Positions 23,849 to 32,443 of a DNA stretch of 64,000 nucleotides are shown one piece after another. The notes under the pieces are model-generated. The model searched no databases. It was not told where the DNA came from and saw nothing but the letters and a program-made list of their open reading frames with translations. The stretch lies in assembly GCA_001898965.1 (NCBI GenBank), contig MKVW01000009.1, forward strand, positions 656,853 through 720,852, given 5' to 3'. Numbering within the stretch: the first letter of the stretch is position 1; every line of letters starts with the position of its first letter. Source of the DNA: Rhizobiales bacterium 62-17. Its GTDB lineage: Bacteria > Pseudomonadota > Alphaproteobacteria > Rhizobiales > Beijerinckiaceae. The position numbers were made by a program, and so were the translations under genes.

Positions 23849-25177
23849 ATGACCAAGCAGATGAAGCTCGCTGCCTATTTCAATCCCACCGGGCATCATG
23901 TGGCGTCATGGCGTCATCCCCGCGCGCAGCGCGATGCGCATCAGAACATCGAACATTACGTCGAGATCGCCCGTACGGCCGAGCGCGCCAAGTTCGACAT
24001 GATCTTCCTCGCCGACGGCAATGCGACGCGCGATGCCGACATCGAGGCGATCTCGCGCTCGGTGCAGTTCGTCGCCCATTTCGAACCGATCACCCTGTTG
24101 TCGGCGCTCGCCATGGTGACAAAGAACATCGGTCTCACCGCCACCGCCTCCACCACCTATAACGAGCCCTATAACCTCGCCCGCAAGTTCGCCTCGCTCG
24201 ATCACATCAGCCATGGCCGCGCCGGCTGGAACCTGGTGACATCGGGGCAGCCGGCCGAGGCCGCCAATTTCGGGCGCGATGGCGTCAAGGAACATTCGGA
24301 ACGTTATTCGCGGGCGCGCGAATTCGCCGAGGTGGTGCAGGGGCTGTGGGATAGCTGGGATGATGATGCCTTCATCCGCGATGCCAAAAGCGGCTTGTTC
24401 TTCGAGCCCGATCGCATGCATCACCTCAACCACAAGGGCGAGCATTTCAAAGTGCGTGGTCCGCTCAACGTGCCGCGTCCGCCGCAGGGCTATCCGGTGA
24501 TGGTGCAGGCCGGCGCCTCCGATGAAGGCCGTGAGCTTGCCGCCCAATATGCCGAGGCGATCTTCTCGCCGCATCTCAACATTCCGGCGGCCAAGGCCTA
24601 TTACGATGACGTCAAGGGCCGCATGAAGGCCTATAATCGCGATCCCGATCACTTGAAGGTTCTGCCGGGGATCAGCGTTGTCGTCGCCGAAAGCGACGAC
24701 AAGGCGGCGGAGGATTTCAACACGCTGCAATCGCTCATCCATCCCATCGTCGGCCGCGAGATTCTCTCGACCATGTTGGGCGGCGCTGACCTCACGCCTT
24801 ATCCGCTCGATGAGCCGCTGCCCGATCTGCCGCTGACCAATGCCAGCCGCGGCCATTTCGAGAGCATCATGGCCATGGCACGCGCCGAGAATCTCACCAT
24901 TCGCCAGCTCGGCGAGCGCTGCGCCGGGGCGCGCGGCAAGAATTCCATCCACGGCAGCGTCAAGAAAGTCGCCGACTATATGGAAGAATGGTTCGCCGCC
25001 AACGCCTGCGACGGCTTCTGCGTCATGCCGCCCTATATTTCCGGCCAGCACGACGACTTCTGCAACATGGTGATCCCCGAATTGCAGAAGCGCGGCCTGT
25101 TCCGCAAGGAATATGAGGGTGCGACCCTGCGCGAGAACTTGGGGCTGCCGCGTCCGCCGAGCCGTCATCGCGGCTAA
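23849..25177 (+). CDS. LLM-class flavin-dependent monooxygenase (NtaA/SnaA/DszA type)
   Basis: The 442-residue protein matches the NtaA/SnaA/SoxA branch of bacterial-luciferase-like monooxygenases, which use reduced FMN from a partner reductase. Hallmarks are RTAERAKFDMIFLADG, TASTTYNEPYNLARKFASLDHIS, GRAGWNLVTSGQPAEAANFG and YPVMVQAGASDEGRELAAQYAE. Known members oxidise nitrilotriacetate, dibenzothiophene sulfone and pristinamycin precursors. A GAGGGAAA site precedes the ATG. No flavin reductase gene is nearby, so reductant must come from elsewhere. Confidence 0.92.
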   Translation: MTKQMKLAAYFNPTGHHVASWRHPRAQRDAHQNIEHYVEIARTAERAKFDMIFLADGNATRDADIEAISRSVQFVAHFEPITLLSALAMVTKNIGLTATASTTYNEPYNLARKFASLDHISHGRAGWNLVTSGQPAEAANFGRDGVKEHSERYSRAREFAEVVQGLWDSWDDDAFIRDAKSGLFFEPDRMHHLNHKGEHFKVRGPLNVPRPPQGYPVMVQAGASDEGRELAAQYAEAIFSPHLNIPAAKAYYDDVKGRMKAYNRDPDHLKVLPGISVVVAESDDKAAEDFNTLQSLIHPIVGREILSTMLGGADLTPYPLDEPLPDLPLTNASRGHFESIMAMARAENLTIRQLGERCAGARGKNSIHGSVKKVADYMEEWFAANACDGFCVMPPYISGQHDDFCNMVIPELQKRGLFRKEYEGATLRENLGLPRPPSRHRG

Positions 25178-25202
25178 ATCGGCGGATACGAACACGGGCG
25201 TC

Positions 25203-25225
25203 GGCATTTCATTTGATGGAATGCC
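25203..25225 (+). terminator. Hairpin after the LLM monooxygenase gene
   Basis: GGCATTTCAT and ATGGAATGCC pair over 10 bp (one T-G pair) around a 3-base loop, 25 bases after the stop codon. There is no clear T run, so it may be an RNA-stabilising hairpin rather than a true terminator. Confidence 0.4.
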
Positions 25226-25317
25226 GCGTCCTCTTTCCCATGGCTTGAGCGATGCCCCGCTATTTGAAACCGCATAGGCGGTTGCGGGGACGCGACGGCG
25301 CCGCCAGGGGAGGGGTC

Positions 25318-26073
25318 ATGGGACAACATCGTTGGCGATTGGCGGGATTGGTTCTCCTGGTCGCTTCAAGTTCGATGGCTCAGGCGGCCGAGGTCAAAGT
25401 GTTGAGCGGCATGGGTATGCGCGCGATTCTGACCCAACTCACGGGCGCGTTTGAACAAGCCAGCGGGCATAAGCTGCTTGTCACCTATGATACGGCTGGC
25501 TTGGTGCGCGATCGGCTGCGCCGTGACGAAGCAGCCGATGTCGCCATCATGCAGCGCTCGCTTTTCGAAACGTTACCAAGCGAAAGCCTGCGTGAGCCGC
25601 CGACGGATTTGGCGCGCTCGATCATTGGTCTGGTCGGACGCGCCGGCGCGCCGCAACCCGATATTGGTTCCGTCGAGACCTTGAAGCAGGCGCTGCTGGC
25701 GGCGCAATCGATCAGCTACACCGATCCGGCCAATGGCGGACTGTCCGGCAGCCACTTCGCCAAGATCATCGAGCGCTTGGGGATTGCCGAGCAGATACGC
25801 GACAAGACCAGGCTCGGTAAGCCCATGGCGCGGGTCTCAGAAGGCGAGGTCGAATATTCCGTGCTGCAACTCAGCGAAATCCTGTCCCTGCGCAATGTTC
25901 AGCTCGTCGGAGCATTCCCCGATGAATTGCAGGACAAGACGGCGGTCTCCGTCGCGCGTCTTGCTGGAAGCCATGAGCCGGAAGCGGGCCGGGCACTGAT
26001 CGGCTTTCTCTCCGGTCCAGCCGCAGCTGCGGTCATCAAGACCCACGGCATGGAACCGATCGCGCGGCAGTAG
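25318..26073 (+). CDS. Orphan ModA-like periplasmic substrate-binding protein
   Basis: ATG 25318 follows a strong GGGGAGGGG site and begins a signal peptide (GLVLLVASSSMAQAAEV). The mature 230 residues follow the class II binding-protein pattern of ModA-type proteins: VKVLSGMGMRAILTQLTGAFEQASG, ADVAIMQRSL, SISYTDPANGGLSGSHFAKI and VEYSVLQLSEIL. No ABC permease or ATPase genes adjoin it. Orphan members of this type are common beside catabolic genes. Molybdate is unlikely given the loose match; the ligand is unknown. Confidence 0.82.
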   Translation: MGQHRWRLAGLVLLVASSSMAQAAEVKVLSGMGMRAILTQLTGAFEQASGHKLLVTYDTAGLVRDRLRRDEAADVAIMQRSLFETLPSESLREPPTDLARSIIGLVGRAGAPQPDIGSVETLKQALLAAQSISYTDPANGGLSGSHFAKIIERLGIAEQIRDKTRLGKPMARVSEGEVEYSVLQLSEILSLRNVQLVGAFPDELQDKTAVSVARLAGSHEPEAGRALIGFLSGPAAAAVIKTHGMEPIARQ

Positions 26074-26086
26074 AAACCAATGCGCT

Positions 26087-27643
26087 TTAAGCCGCCGAGG
26101 CCTGCTTGACCGTGGCGGGCTCCTGGCAATCGCGATATTCGATGCGATTGCGCCCCAGTCTTTTGGCGCAATAAAGCGCGCTGTCTGCGGCCGCGAAAGC
26201 ATCGGCGAAAAGTAGCCGCGGCATCGGCACGATCGTCGTCACGCCGATGCTGGCGGTTATGGCTCTCGGCGCGCCACTGGCGAGATGGGCGATCTCGATC
26301 GAGTAGCGGATCGTCTCGGCGATGACATGCGCACCGGCTTGATCGGTCTCCGGCAACAAGACGACGAATTCCTCGCCGCCGTAGCGGGCGGCGAAGTCGG
26401 CCGGCCGTTTCAGATTCTTGCGGATGCAGGCGGCCACCGAGATCAGCGCATCGTCGCCGCGCAGATGGCCATGTTCGTCATTGTAGCTCTTGAAGTGATC
26501 GACATCGATCAGCAGCAGAGAGAAGGATGTTTGATTGCGAACGGCCCGTTTCCATTCCTTGGCGGCGGTGTCGTCGAATGAGCGGCGGTTGGCGAGAGCG
26601 GTCAAGCTGTCGCGCGTCGCCATATGGGCCATGCGCGTGGCGAGCACGGCCATTTTCATTTCAACCCTGCGGCGCAGACGAAATTCCCGCGACAGCAGCA
26701 CACCTGCCGCCGCCAAGGCGACGAGCAGCAGGATGAGAACCGTGGCCATGACTATGGCCTTCTGATGCCAGCCGGCCAGAATATGCGCCTTGGACGAACT
26801 CACCACCACGATCAGCGGCAGATTGGCGATCCGCGCATAGGTCAGAACGCGTTCGGTCTCATCGCGCGCCGAGACACTCTCGAAACTGCCGGAGAGCTTG
26901 GCCGGATAATGTTTGAAGAGTTCGTTGGGACCGATCTTTTTGCCGATGTCGGTCAGGCGGAACGGTTGCCGCGTGAAGATCGTGCCGTCGGTGCCGAAAA
27001 TGGAAAAGCGGCTCTGGTCGCCGATATCGAGATTGAGGAACATCGCCTGAAAATAGTTCAGGTTGATGCTGCACATGACGATACCGCCGAATGTGCCGTC
27101 GGCACGGCTGATGCGGCGGCTGAGCACCAGGGACCATTCGCCACTGTCGAGGCGTAGCTGCAACGGCTTGCTGACGAATAGCGCATCGTCGGTGGCGTCG
27201 CGCTGGACGGTGAAAAAATCCTCGCCCGAGAGAGTGTCGGTGGGCAGCGGATTGCTGCGAAAGGAGTCGGCGACGATCTTGCCATCGGCATTGACGATCG
27301 CCACGCGGTTCAAATAGCGGGCATTGGTCGAGTGGTCGAACAACGCGAGCTGGCGAATGACGTCGCCGGCGCTGGAGAAATCGGGCTCGGTGAGTGCGAG
27401 GCGCGCGCCCTTAAGCGACAGATCGTAGCCTTCGAAAGCTATGCCGATGTCTTGCGCGATGGCGCGCGTCAGCGTCGCATCGGCCTGCGCGGCAAAGCGC
27501 AACGTGTCGCGGCGTGCATCGATCAGGACATGCGAAAAGAAAGCAAGAAGCCCAAGCCCAGCCAGCACCGCGAGGATCCTGACTGCACGAAAGGGACGAT
27601 GGTCCTGGGAGGCAGATACGAGGTCTTGAACGTGGGATGGCAT
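26087..27643 (-). CDS. Membrane diguanylate cyclase with periplasmic Cache-like sensor
   Basis: This 518-residue protein should make cyclic di-GMP. Membrane segments lie at about residues 21-41 and 295-317, enclosing a Cache/PDC-like sensor (VAIVNADGKIVADS, FFTVQRDATDDALFVSKPL). The cytoplasmic GGDEF domain has the active motif GGEEF at 422-426 and an RxxD inhibitory site at 413-416. There is no EAL domain. The sensor region resembles that of the GGDEF-EAL protein at 3312, suggesting paralogous inputs. It is a single gene, convergent with the ModA-like gene. Confidence 0.92.
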   Translation of the reverse strand: MPSHVQDLVSASQDHRPFRAVRILAVLAGLGLLAFFSHVLIDARRDTLRFAAQADATLTRAIAQDIGIAFEGYDLSLKGARLALTEPDFSSAGDVIRQLALFDHSTNARYLNRVAIVNADGKIVADSFRSNPLPTDTLSGEDFFTVQRDATDDALFVSKPLQLRLDSGEWSLVLSRRISRADGTFGGIVMCSINLNYFQAMFLNLDIGDQSRFSIFGTDGTIFTRQPFRLTDIGKKIGPNELFKHYPAKLSGSFESVSARDETERVLTYARIANLPLIVVVSSSKAHILAGWHQKAIVMATVLILLLVALAAAGVLLSREFRLRRRVEMKMAVLATRMAHMATRDSLTALANRRSFDDTAAKEWKRAVRNQTSFSLLLIDVDHFKSYNDEHGHLRGDDALISVAACIRKNLKRPADFAARYGGEEFVVLLPETDQAGAHVIAETIRYSIEIAHLASGAPRAITASIGVTTIVPMPRLLFADAFAAADSALYCAKRLGRNRIEYRDCQEPATVKQASAA

Positions 27644-27812
27644 TGCGGTGTCCGGAGGACAGACTGTGCTTCAGTCCATAGGACGTGTCTCGTTAATGTG
27701 TATTTACCGGGACCATAGCAATTTACGCTTGTCGCACACGGCGAACTGGCGCTTTGCGAAATTCGTTCGGTAGAATAAGGACATCTCGAAACCTTGCTTA
27801 GCAACACAACGA

Positions 27813-27828
27813 CGACAATTGTCGACAA
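27813..27828. promoter_or_regulatory. Overlapping palindromes between the cyclase and GNAT genes
   Basis: CGACAATTGTCG (27813-27824) and TTGTCGACAA (27819-27828) are both perfect palindromes that share six bases, in an AT-richer 278-base gap between divergent genes. They may form an operator; no regulator gene adjoins. Confidence 0.35.
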
Positions 27829-27921
27829 CAATTATTGCTGTCGTTAATGGCCTCTTTGCGCGAGTGAGTTGAAGAACGAACAACGGCGAGAAGCTCAGGC
27901 GCAAGCATAAGCGAGAGATTG

Positions 27922-28407
27922 ATGCAGATTCGAGATGAGCAAGCCGGTGATATCGATGCCATTCGCGCGTTGCACACGATTGCTTTCGGCCAATCGCAAG
28001 AAGCCGGCTTGGTCGATCAACTGCGCGCTGATGGCGATAGCGTGATTTCGCTGGTGGCGATCGAGGCTGACAGCATCGTCGGCCACATCCTGTTTTCGCC
28101 GATGTCGGCGCCGTTCCAAGCTTTGGGACTGGCGCCTCTGGCCGTGCAGCCGGCTATGCAGGGGCGGGGCATCGGCAGCGCTCTGGTGGAGGCTGGCTTA
28201 CAGCGTGTGGCAGCGGGGCCGTGGCGGGCCGTCTTCGTTCTGGGGGATCCGGCCTACTATGGCCGTTTCGGTTTCGAGGCAGCGCTGGCGAGCGGCTTCC
28301 GCTCGCCCTATGCCGGGCCTTATCTGATGGCGTTGGCGCTTGGCGGCCCCCTTCCCGTGCGGGAAGGGCGGATCGACTATGCGCCGGCTTTCGCGGCTCT
28401 GGGCTAG
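27922..28407 (+). CDS. GNAT-family N-acetyltransferase
   Basis: A 161-residue acetyl-CoA-dependent transferase. The acetyl-CoA loop is LAVQPAMQGRGIGSALVEAG, with VIHILF-like strand VGHILFSPM before it and DPAYYGRFGFEAA near the C-terminus, as in the YhbS subgroup. ATG 27922 is preceded in frame by TTG 27919, so either could start translation. Substrate unknown; it is not clearly linked to any neighbour. Confidence 0.88.
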   Translation: MQIRDEQAGDIDAIRALHTIAFGQSQEAGLVDQLRADGDSVISLVAIEADSIVGHILFSPMSAPFQALGLAPLAVQPAMQGRGIGSALVEAGLQRVAAGPWRAVFVLGDPAYYGRFGFEAALASGFRSPYAGPYLMALALGGPLPVREGRIDYAPAFAALG

Positions 28408-28414
28408 ATGCCGG

Positions 28415-28645
28415 TCAGGCGTTCTTGACCGCCCCGTCCTGGGTTTTGATCTCGAAGAGATCCGAGGCTTCGCCCCACAGCACGCCATAGCCTTTGAACT
28501 CGACGTCGACGCGGTCGGGGTGGCGTGGATAACGTTGCAGAAGGCGGTAGCTGCAAAGCACCGTGCCTTCCGCGTCGGGCGGAATGGCCATGTGCTGCGG
28601 CGCCCGTGAGGCGGCCTTGAGCTGGACTATCTGACCGGCTTTCAC
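28415..28645 (-). CDS. Small conserved hypothetical protein (76 aa)
   Basis: GTG 28645 is chosen because a perfect GGAGG lies 6 bases upstream; a TTG six bases earlier abuts that site. The product has a beta-rich look (GQIVQLKAASRAPQHMAI, GTVLCSYRLLQRY, VDVEFKGYGVLWG), suggesting a small barrel. It ends 8 bases from the GNAT stop, convergently. No function can be assigned. Confidence 0.6.
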   Translation of the reverse strand: MKAGQIVQLKAASRAPQHMAIPPDAEGTVLCSYRLLQRYPRHPDRVDVEFKGYGVLWGEASDLFEIKTQDGAVKNA

Positions 28646-28836
28646 GATCAACCTCCATCTGCAAGTTGCAATGTCCCTCCGTCACCGGAGTGTCATGTAG
28701 GCTGACACGGCTTTTTGCGGCGCACAAGTTAAATCTTGCACCGCAGCAGGCGACATTTTGGGCAAATTTTGACGCAGGGAGGGTCTTGTCGGGGAGATTC
28801 CGGCTTTGGGAGGAAGTCAGCAGGCGGTTCATCGGC

Positions 28837-29238
28837 TCAGGGAGGCTCGTGCGCCGAGGGCACCTGCGCCAGGAAGGCCAGTGCCACCGCATGGGCGCGG
28901 GTGCGCGCACCAAGCTTGCGCTTGGCGCTTTCGATATGCGCATGAGCCGTGACCGGTTTGATGCCAAGCCGTGCCGCGATGCCGCCGTCCGAGAATCCCT
29001 GCGCGACGAGCGCCAGGCAATCGCGTTCGCGCCGGGTCAAGGCCGGTGGCTTGTCAGGCTTGATCGCCATGCGCGCTAGGAAGCCGGCCGCTGGCATCGG
29101 CGGCGCACTGTCACCATCCTCAACCGCATCGTCCATCGCGGGGCGTGCGTCGCCGCCATGCCGTTCATGTCTTTTCCCGTTCTCGTCGATCCCAAAATCG
29201 CGCCGCGAAAAAGCCTGTCCGCTTCTTCCTTGCGACAC
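28837..29238 (-). CDS. Solo LuxR-type helix-turn-helix protein
   Basis: The C-terminal half is a clear LuxR/NarL HTH: LTRRERDCLALVAQGFSDGG, IAARLGIKPVTAHAHIESAK and RKLGARTRAHAVALAFLAQV. The first 60 residues are polar and low-complexity, without a receiver or autoinducer-binding domain. The start is uncertain: GTG 29238 gives 133 residues but lacks a ribosome site, and ATG at residue 35 is an alternative. It may be a free DNA-binding module or the remnant of a longer quorum-type regulator. Confidence 0.65.
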   Translation of the reverse strand: MSQGRSGQAFSRRDFGIDENGKRHERHGGDARPAMDDAVEDGDSAPPMPAAGFLARMAIKPDKPPALTRRERDCLALVAQGFSDGGIAARLGIKPVTAHAHIESAKRKLGARTRAHAVALAFLAQVPSAHEPP

Positions 29239-29375
29239 GTGATTGGTTCAAATTATCGCCGCGCCGGCCTCTCGATCAGAGGATATGAAGGGACATGACG
29301 GGACAAAGCGGGGCTAAAGACGTGGGTTTCGCCGAACAGCACGGCCGGTCGGGCGGGTAAAAGGGAATCAGCGCG

Positions 29376-30737
29376 GTGTTAGAGGCGAAGCATCCACGGG
29401 GCGCGCAGGGGCTGATCACCGGCTGGAAACAGATCGCGCGCCATTTCAGCAAGGATGAGCGCACGGTCAAACGCTGGGCCCAGGCGCGTGGTCTGCCCGT
29501 CCATCGCACGCCTGGAGAAGGCCGCAGCGCCGTCTTCGCCTATGTGAGCGAACTCGATGCGTGGCTGACGCGCGAGAGTGCGCTGGACACTCCGCCGCAA
29601 ACCATCGCGCCGATGTCAGGCGATGTTTCCGCAGCCGTCCTTGCAACGCCACGCGCCGCGATGCGGTCCTCGCGCCGGCTTTGGCTTGCGACCGTCGTGC
29701 TTGGTGCCGTCGTGCTGTCCGCCGTGTCGATATGGTTCGCATCGGCGCACTGGCGCAGCCCGGCCGTTGCCGCGGCCGATCCGCTGGTTCTCGAAGCCAG
29801 GTTCAATGTTGAAAAACGCACCGGGGACGCCATGCGTCGGGCGATCGATCTCTATCAGCAGGCGATCGTCAAGAATCCCTTGTCCGTCGATGCCCATGCC
29901 GGCCTTGCCGATGTCTATAACGTCGTCAGTCAATATACGTTGATCGCGCCCGGTGCCGGTTATCCGCGCGCCAAGGCGGCGGCCGAACGGGCGATCGAAC
30001 TCGATCCCAACAGCAGCGCTGGCCATGCGGCCCTGGCCTTCAACACGTTCTACTGGTCGCGCGATTTCAAGCGCGCCTTTCAACTGTTCGCCAAAGCCGT
30101 CGCGCTCGATCCCAACAACGCCGATGCACACCATTGGTATGCGCTGTGCGCGATGCAGGATCGCGACTTCGCCACGGCGTTGCGCGAGATCGATCTCGCC
30201 CAGCAGTTGCGGCCGCAGTCGGCGCTGATCCGCGCCAACAAAGCCCTCATTCTGTTTCACGCCGGCAAAGCGGAGGAGGCGGTGGCGATCCTGCGGCCCC
30301 TGCGCGAGAGCGAGCCGCGCCTGCTGTCGCCGCCCGAATATCTCGCGACCATCCATCTGGCCACCGGCCACTACCAGGATTTCCTGCGCGAATATCGCGC
30401 CGCCGCGCAGATCGAAAACAATCTCTTCCGTCTCGCGATCGTCGAGGCCGCGCAGACGGCGTTCGATCAAGGCGGTGGCCCGGCGATGCTGGCCGCCTAT
30501 CATGCCCTGCATAAGAATGGCTATGCGGACGGCAAGGTCGCCGCCTTCAAGCTGGCGCTCGCCACCGCCATGATCGGCGACCGAACAGGCGCATTGGCCT
30601 ATCTGCAGGTCTCGTTCCAGCGCAACGAACCTGACATCCTCGGTATTCGCCTCGAACCCGCGCTGCTCGCCTTGCATGGCGAGCCGGAATTCAAGGCGCT
30701 GGTGCGCGAGGTCGGTCTCTCCGGGCAGGAAGGCTAA
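29376..30737 (+). CDS. Membrane-anchored HTH-TPR protein
   Basis: A 453-residue protein with an unusual order of parts. Residues 14-64 look like an excisionase/MerR-type HTH (GWKQIARHFSKDERTVKRWA then FAYVSELDAWLTR), residues 102-124 form one membrane helix, and from about 145 there are TPR repeats (AIDLYQQAIVKNPLSVDAHAGLADVY, AAERAIELDPNSSAGHAALA, AFQLFAKAVALDPNNADAH). It would put the DNA-binding end in the cytoplasm and the TPR part outside, like CadC-type one-component regulators. Start is GTG 29376 behind AAGGGA. Ligand and targets unknown. Confidence 0.75.
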   Translation: MLEAKHPRGAQGLITGWKQIARHFSKDERTVKRWAQARGLPVHRTPGEGRSAVFAYVSELDAWLTRESALDTPPQTIAPMSGDVSAAVLATPRAAMRSSRRLWLATVVLGAVVLSAVSIWFASAHWRSPAVAAADPLVLEARFNVEKRTGDAMRRAIDLYQQAIVKNPLSVDAHAGLADVYNVVSQYTLIAPGAGYPRAKAAAERAIELDPNSSAGHAALAFNTFYWSRDFKRAFQLFAKAVALDPNNADAHHWYALCAMQDRDFATALREIDLAQQLRPQSALIRANKALILFHAGKAEEAVAILRPLRESEPRLLSPPEYLATIHLATGHYQDFLREYRAAAQIENNLFRLAIVEAAQTAFDQGGGPAMLAAYHALHKNGYADGKVAAFKLALATAMIGDRTGALAYLQVSFQRNEPDILGIRLEPALLALHGEPEFKALVREVGLSGQEG

Positions 30738-30817
30738 AGCGGATGCGGTCGGACAGGACACATTCTGACCGCCAACGATCTACATGATGGATCGTTTCGA
30801 TCTTTGAGGAGCGACCT

Positions 30818-31186
30818 ATGAGCTACAAGCCCGACGGCTGGGCGACCGTCACGCCACGGCTCTTCACGCAGGATGTTCAAGGCTTGGTCGATTTTCTCAA
30901 GCGGGTATTCGACGCGTACGGCGACGTTCCCGCTGGTCGCCCGGCTGAAATCACGATCGGTGATTCACGCCTTATGATCAGCGATGGCGGCGGCATCCGC
31001 GCGCCGCTCCCGGCCTTCCTTTACGTATATGTCCCCGATGCCGATGAGACCTATCGCCGGGCGATTGCGGCGGGTGCCGAGACCATCGAGCCGTTGTCGA
31101 ACACGCCCTATGGCGATCGCCGCGCCATGGTGCGGGATCGCTGGGGAAATACCTGGCAGATCGCGACGCGATCGCCGCCCGCCTAG
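30818..31186 (+). CDS. VOC-family protein (PhnB-like)
   Basis: A 122-residue single-unit glyoxalase-fold protein with segments typical of PhnB-like proteins: VTPRLFTQDVQGLVDFLKRVF, AEITIGDSRLMISDGG, FLYVYVPDADETYRRAIAAGA and MVRDRWGNTWQIATR. A GAGGAGCGACC site precedes the ATG. No enzymatic role is known for most such proteins. It is 17 bases before the HD-domain gene and likely co-transcribed with it. Confidence 0.83.
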   Translation: MSYKPDGWATVTPRLFTQDVQGLVDFLKRVFDAYGDVPAGRPAEITIGDSRLMISDGGGIRAPLPAFLYVYVPDADETYRRAIAAGAETIEPLSNTPYGDRRAMVRDRWGNTWQIATRSPPA

Positions 31187-31203
31187 AGGATGAACACGCG
31201 GAC

Positions 31204-31779
31204 ATGCAAGATGACCTGACCCGGCAACTAGCGTTCCTGACGGAGATCGACGCGCTCAAATCGGTCGTTCGCCAATCTCTGATTGCCGATCGCAGCCGCC
31301 GCGAAAATTCGGCCGAGCATTCCTGGCATCTGGCGATGTTTGCCTTGGTCCTCGCGCCGCAGGCGCTGGATAAGGGCAAGATCGTCTCCATGCTGCTCAT
31401 CCACGACATCGTCGAAATCGATGTCGGCGATGCGCCGATTCATGGCGTCCATGACAAGGCTGCGCTGGAGTTGGCGGAAGCGGCGGCAGCCAAACGTCTG
31501 TTTGGCCTCTTGCCCGAGGGGCAGGCCACCCATCTGCTCGCTCTCTGGCAAGAATTTGAGGCGGCGGCGACGCCCGAAGCCAAATTCGCCAAATCCCTGG
31601 ACCGGCTGCAACCTCTGATGCTCAACACGCTGACGGGCGGCGGCACCTGGACGGAGAGCAACGTCTCCGAACAGCAGGTGTACGAGCGCTATGGCCCGGC
31701 CATCCAAGACGGATCGCCGTCCCTTTGGGCGAGGGCGCGCGAAATGGTGCGCCAGCACTTCGCGCGATCGGGCGCCTGA
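31204..31779 (+). CDS. HD-domain phosphohydrolase (YfbR/HD_3-like)
   Basis: The 191-residue protein has the metal-binding pattern of HD hydrolases: H39 in NSAEHSWHLAM, H67-D68 in LLIHDIVEID, and a late aspartate in KSLDRLQPLMLN. It matches the branch containing the 5'-deoxynucleotidase YfbR, so a nucleotide substrate is likely. It follows the VOC gene by 17 bases. No ribosome site is obvious; the ATG at 31204 fits the family's short N-terminus. Confidence 0.85.
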   Translation: MQDDLTRQLAFLTEIDALKSVVRQSLIADRSRRENSAEHSWHLAMFALVLAPQALDKGKIVSMLLIHDIVEIDVGDAPIHGVHDKAALELAEAAAAKRLFGLLPEGQATHLLALWQEFEAAATPEAKFAKSLDRLQPLMLNTLTGGGTWTESNVSEQQVYERYGPAIQDGSPSLWARAREMVRQHFARSGA

Positions 31780-31861
31780 CCACCGCGTCATCGGCAAAAG
31801 CGCGGCCATCCCTTGGAAAAGGGCAGGGCGCGCCACGGCCGCTTTGAAATGACAGGACAAA

Positions 31862-31936
<75 letters not shown>

Positions 31937-32054
31937 CTGCTGGCGGCGGCGCAGGGCCGCAAACGCGAAAGCGCGCGCCTTGTGACACACGCGCCCCCCG
32001 CTGGCAAGATTGATTGGCGGGTTATGAACTTGACAGCGAAAACAAGTCGCCACA

Positions 32055-32078
32055 ATATTCAACCATAAGGTTGAATAT
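32055..32078. promoter_or_regulatory. Perfect palindromic operator of the ArsR gene
   Basis: ATATTCAACC, the spacer ATAA and GGTTGAATAT form a perfect 10-bp inverted repeat ending 5 bases before ATG 32084. The site overlaps the translation start region and probably the promoter, as expected for autorepression by an ArsR protein. Confidence 0.75.
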
Positions 32079-32083
32079 AAGCC

Positions 32084-32443
32084 ATGATCCAGACCGAACC
32101 CGCCATTGACGCCACTCTCGCGGCCCTCGCCGATCCCACCCGGCGCGCCATCGTGCAGCGGCTCGGCGGCGGCGATCTCCGCGTGACGGAAATCGCCAAA
32201 CCCTATGCGATGTCGCTGAATGCGGTGTCGAAACACATCCGCGTGCTCGAAAACGCCCGTCTGATTCACCGCCGCCGTGTCGGGCGCGAGCACATTCTTT
32301 CGCTCGATCCGCGCCCCATCGAGGCGCTCGGCCGCTGGATCGCCGATCAGAAGCCCGTCTGGGCGGCCCGCCTGCAGGCGCTCGACGCGCTGCTGCAAGC
32401 TGAGGATGCCGCCAAAACCGAGGAACAACCCCATGCAAGGTGA
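32084..32443 (+). CDS. ArsR-family transcriptional regulator
   Basis: A 119-residue winged-helix repressor with LAALADPTRRAIVQRLGGGD, recognition helix SLNAVSKHIRVLENARLI and wing RRRVGREHILSLDPRP. The cysteines used for metal sensing by classic ArsR are missing, which fits the subgroup paired with SRPBCC proteins. It overlaps the SRPBCC gene by 11 bases and has a perfect palindrome just before its start, so it probably represses its own operon. Confidence 0.92.
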   Translation: MIQTEPAIDATLAALADPTRRAIVQRLGGGDLRVTEIAKPYAMSLNAVSKHIRVLENARLIHRRRVGREHILSLDPRPIEALGRWIADQKPVWAARLQALDALLQAEDAAKTEEQPHAR

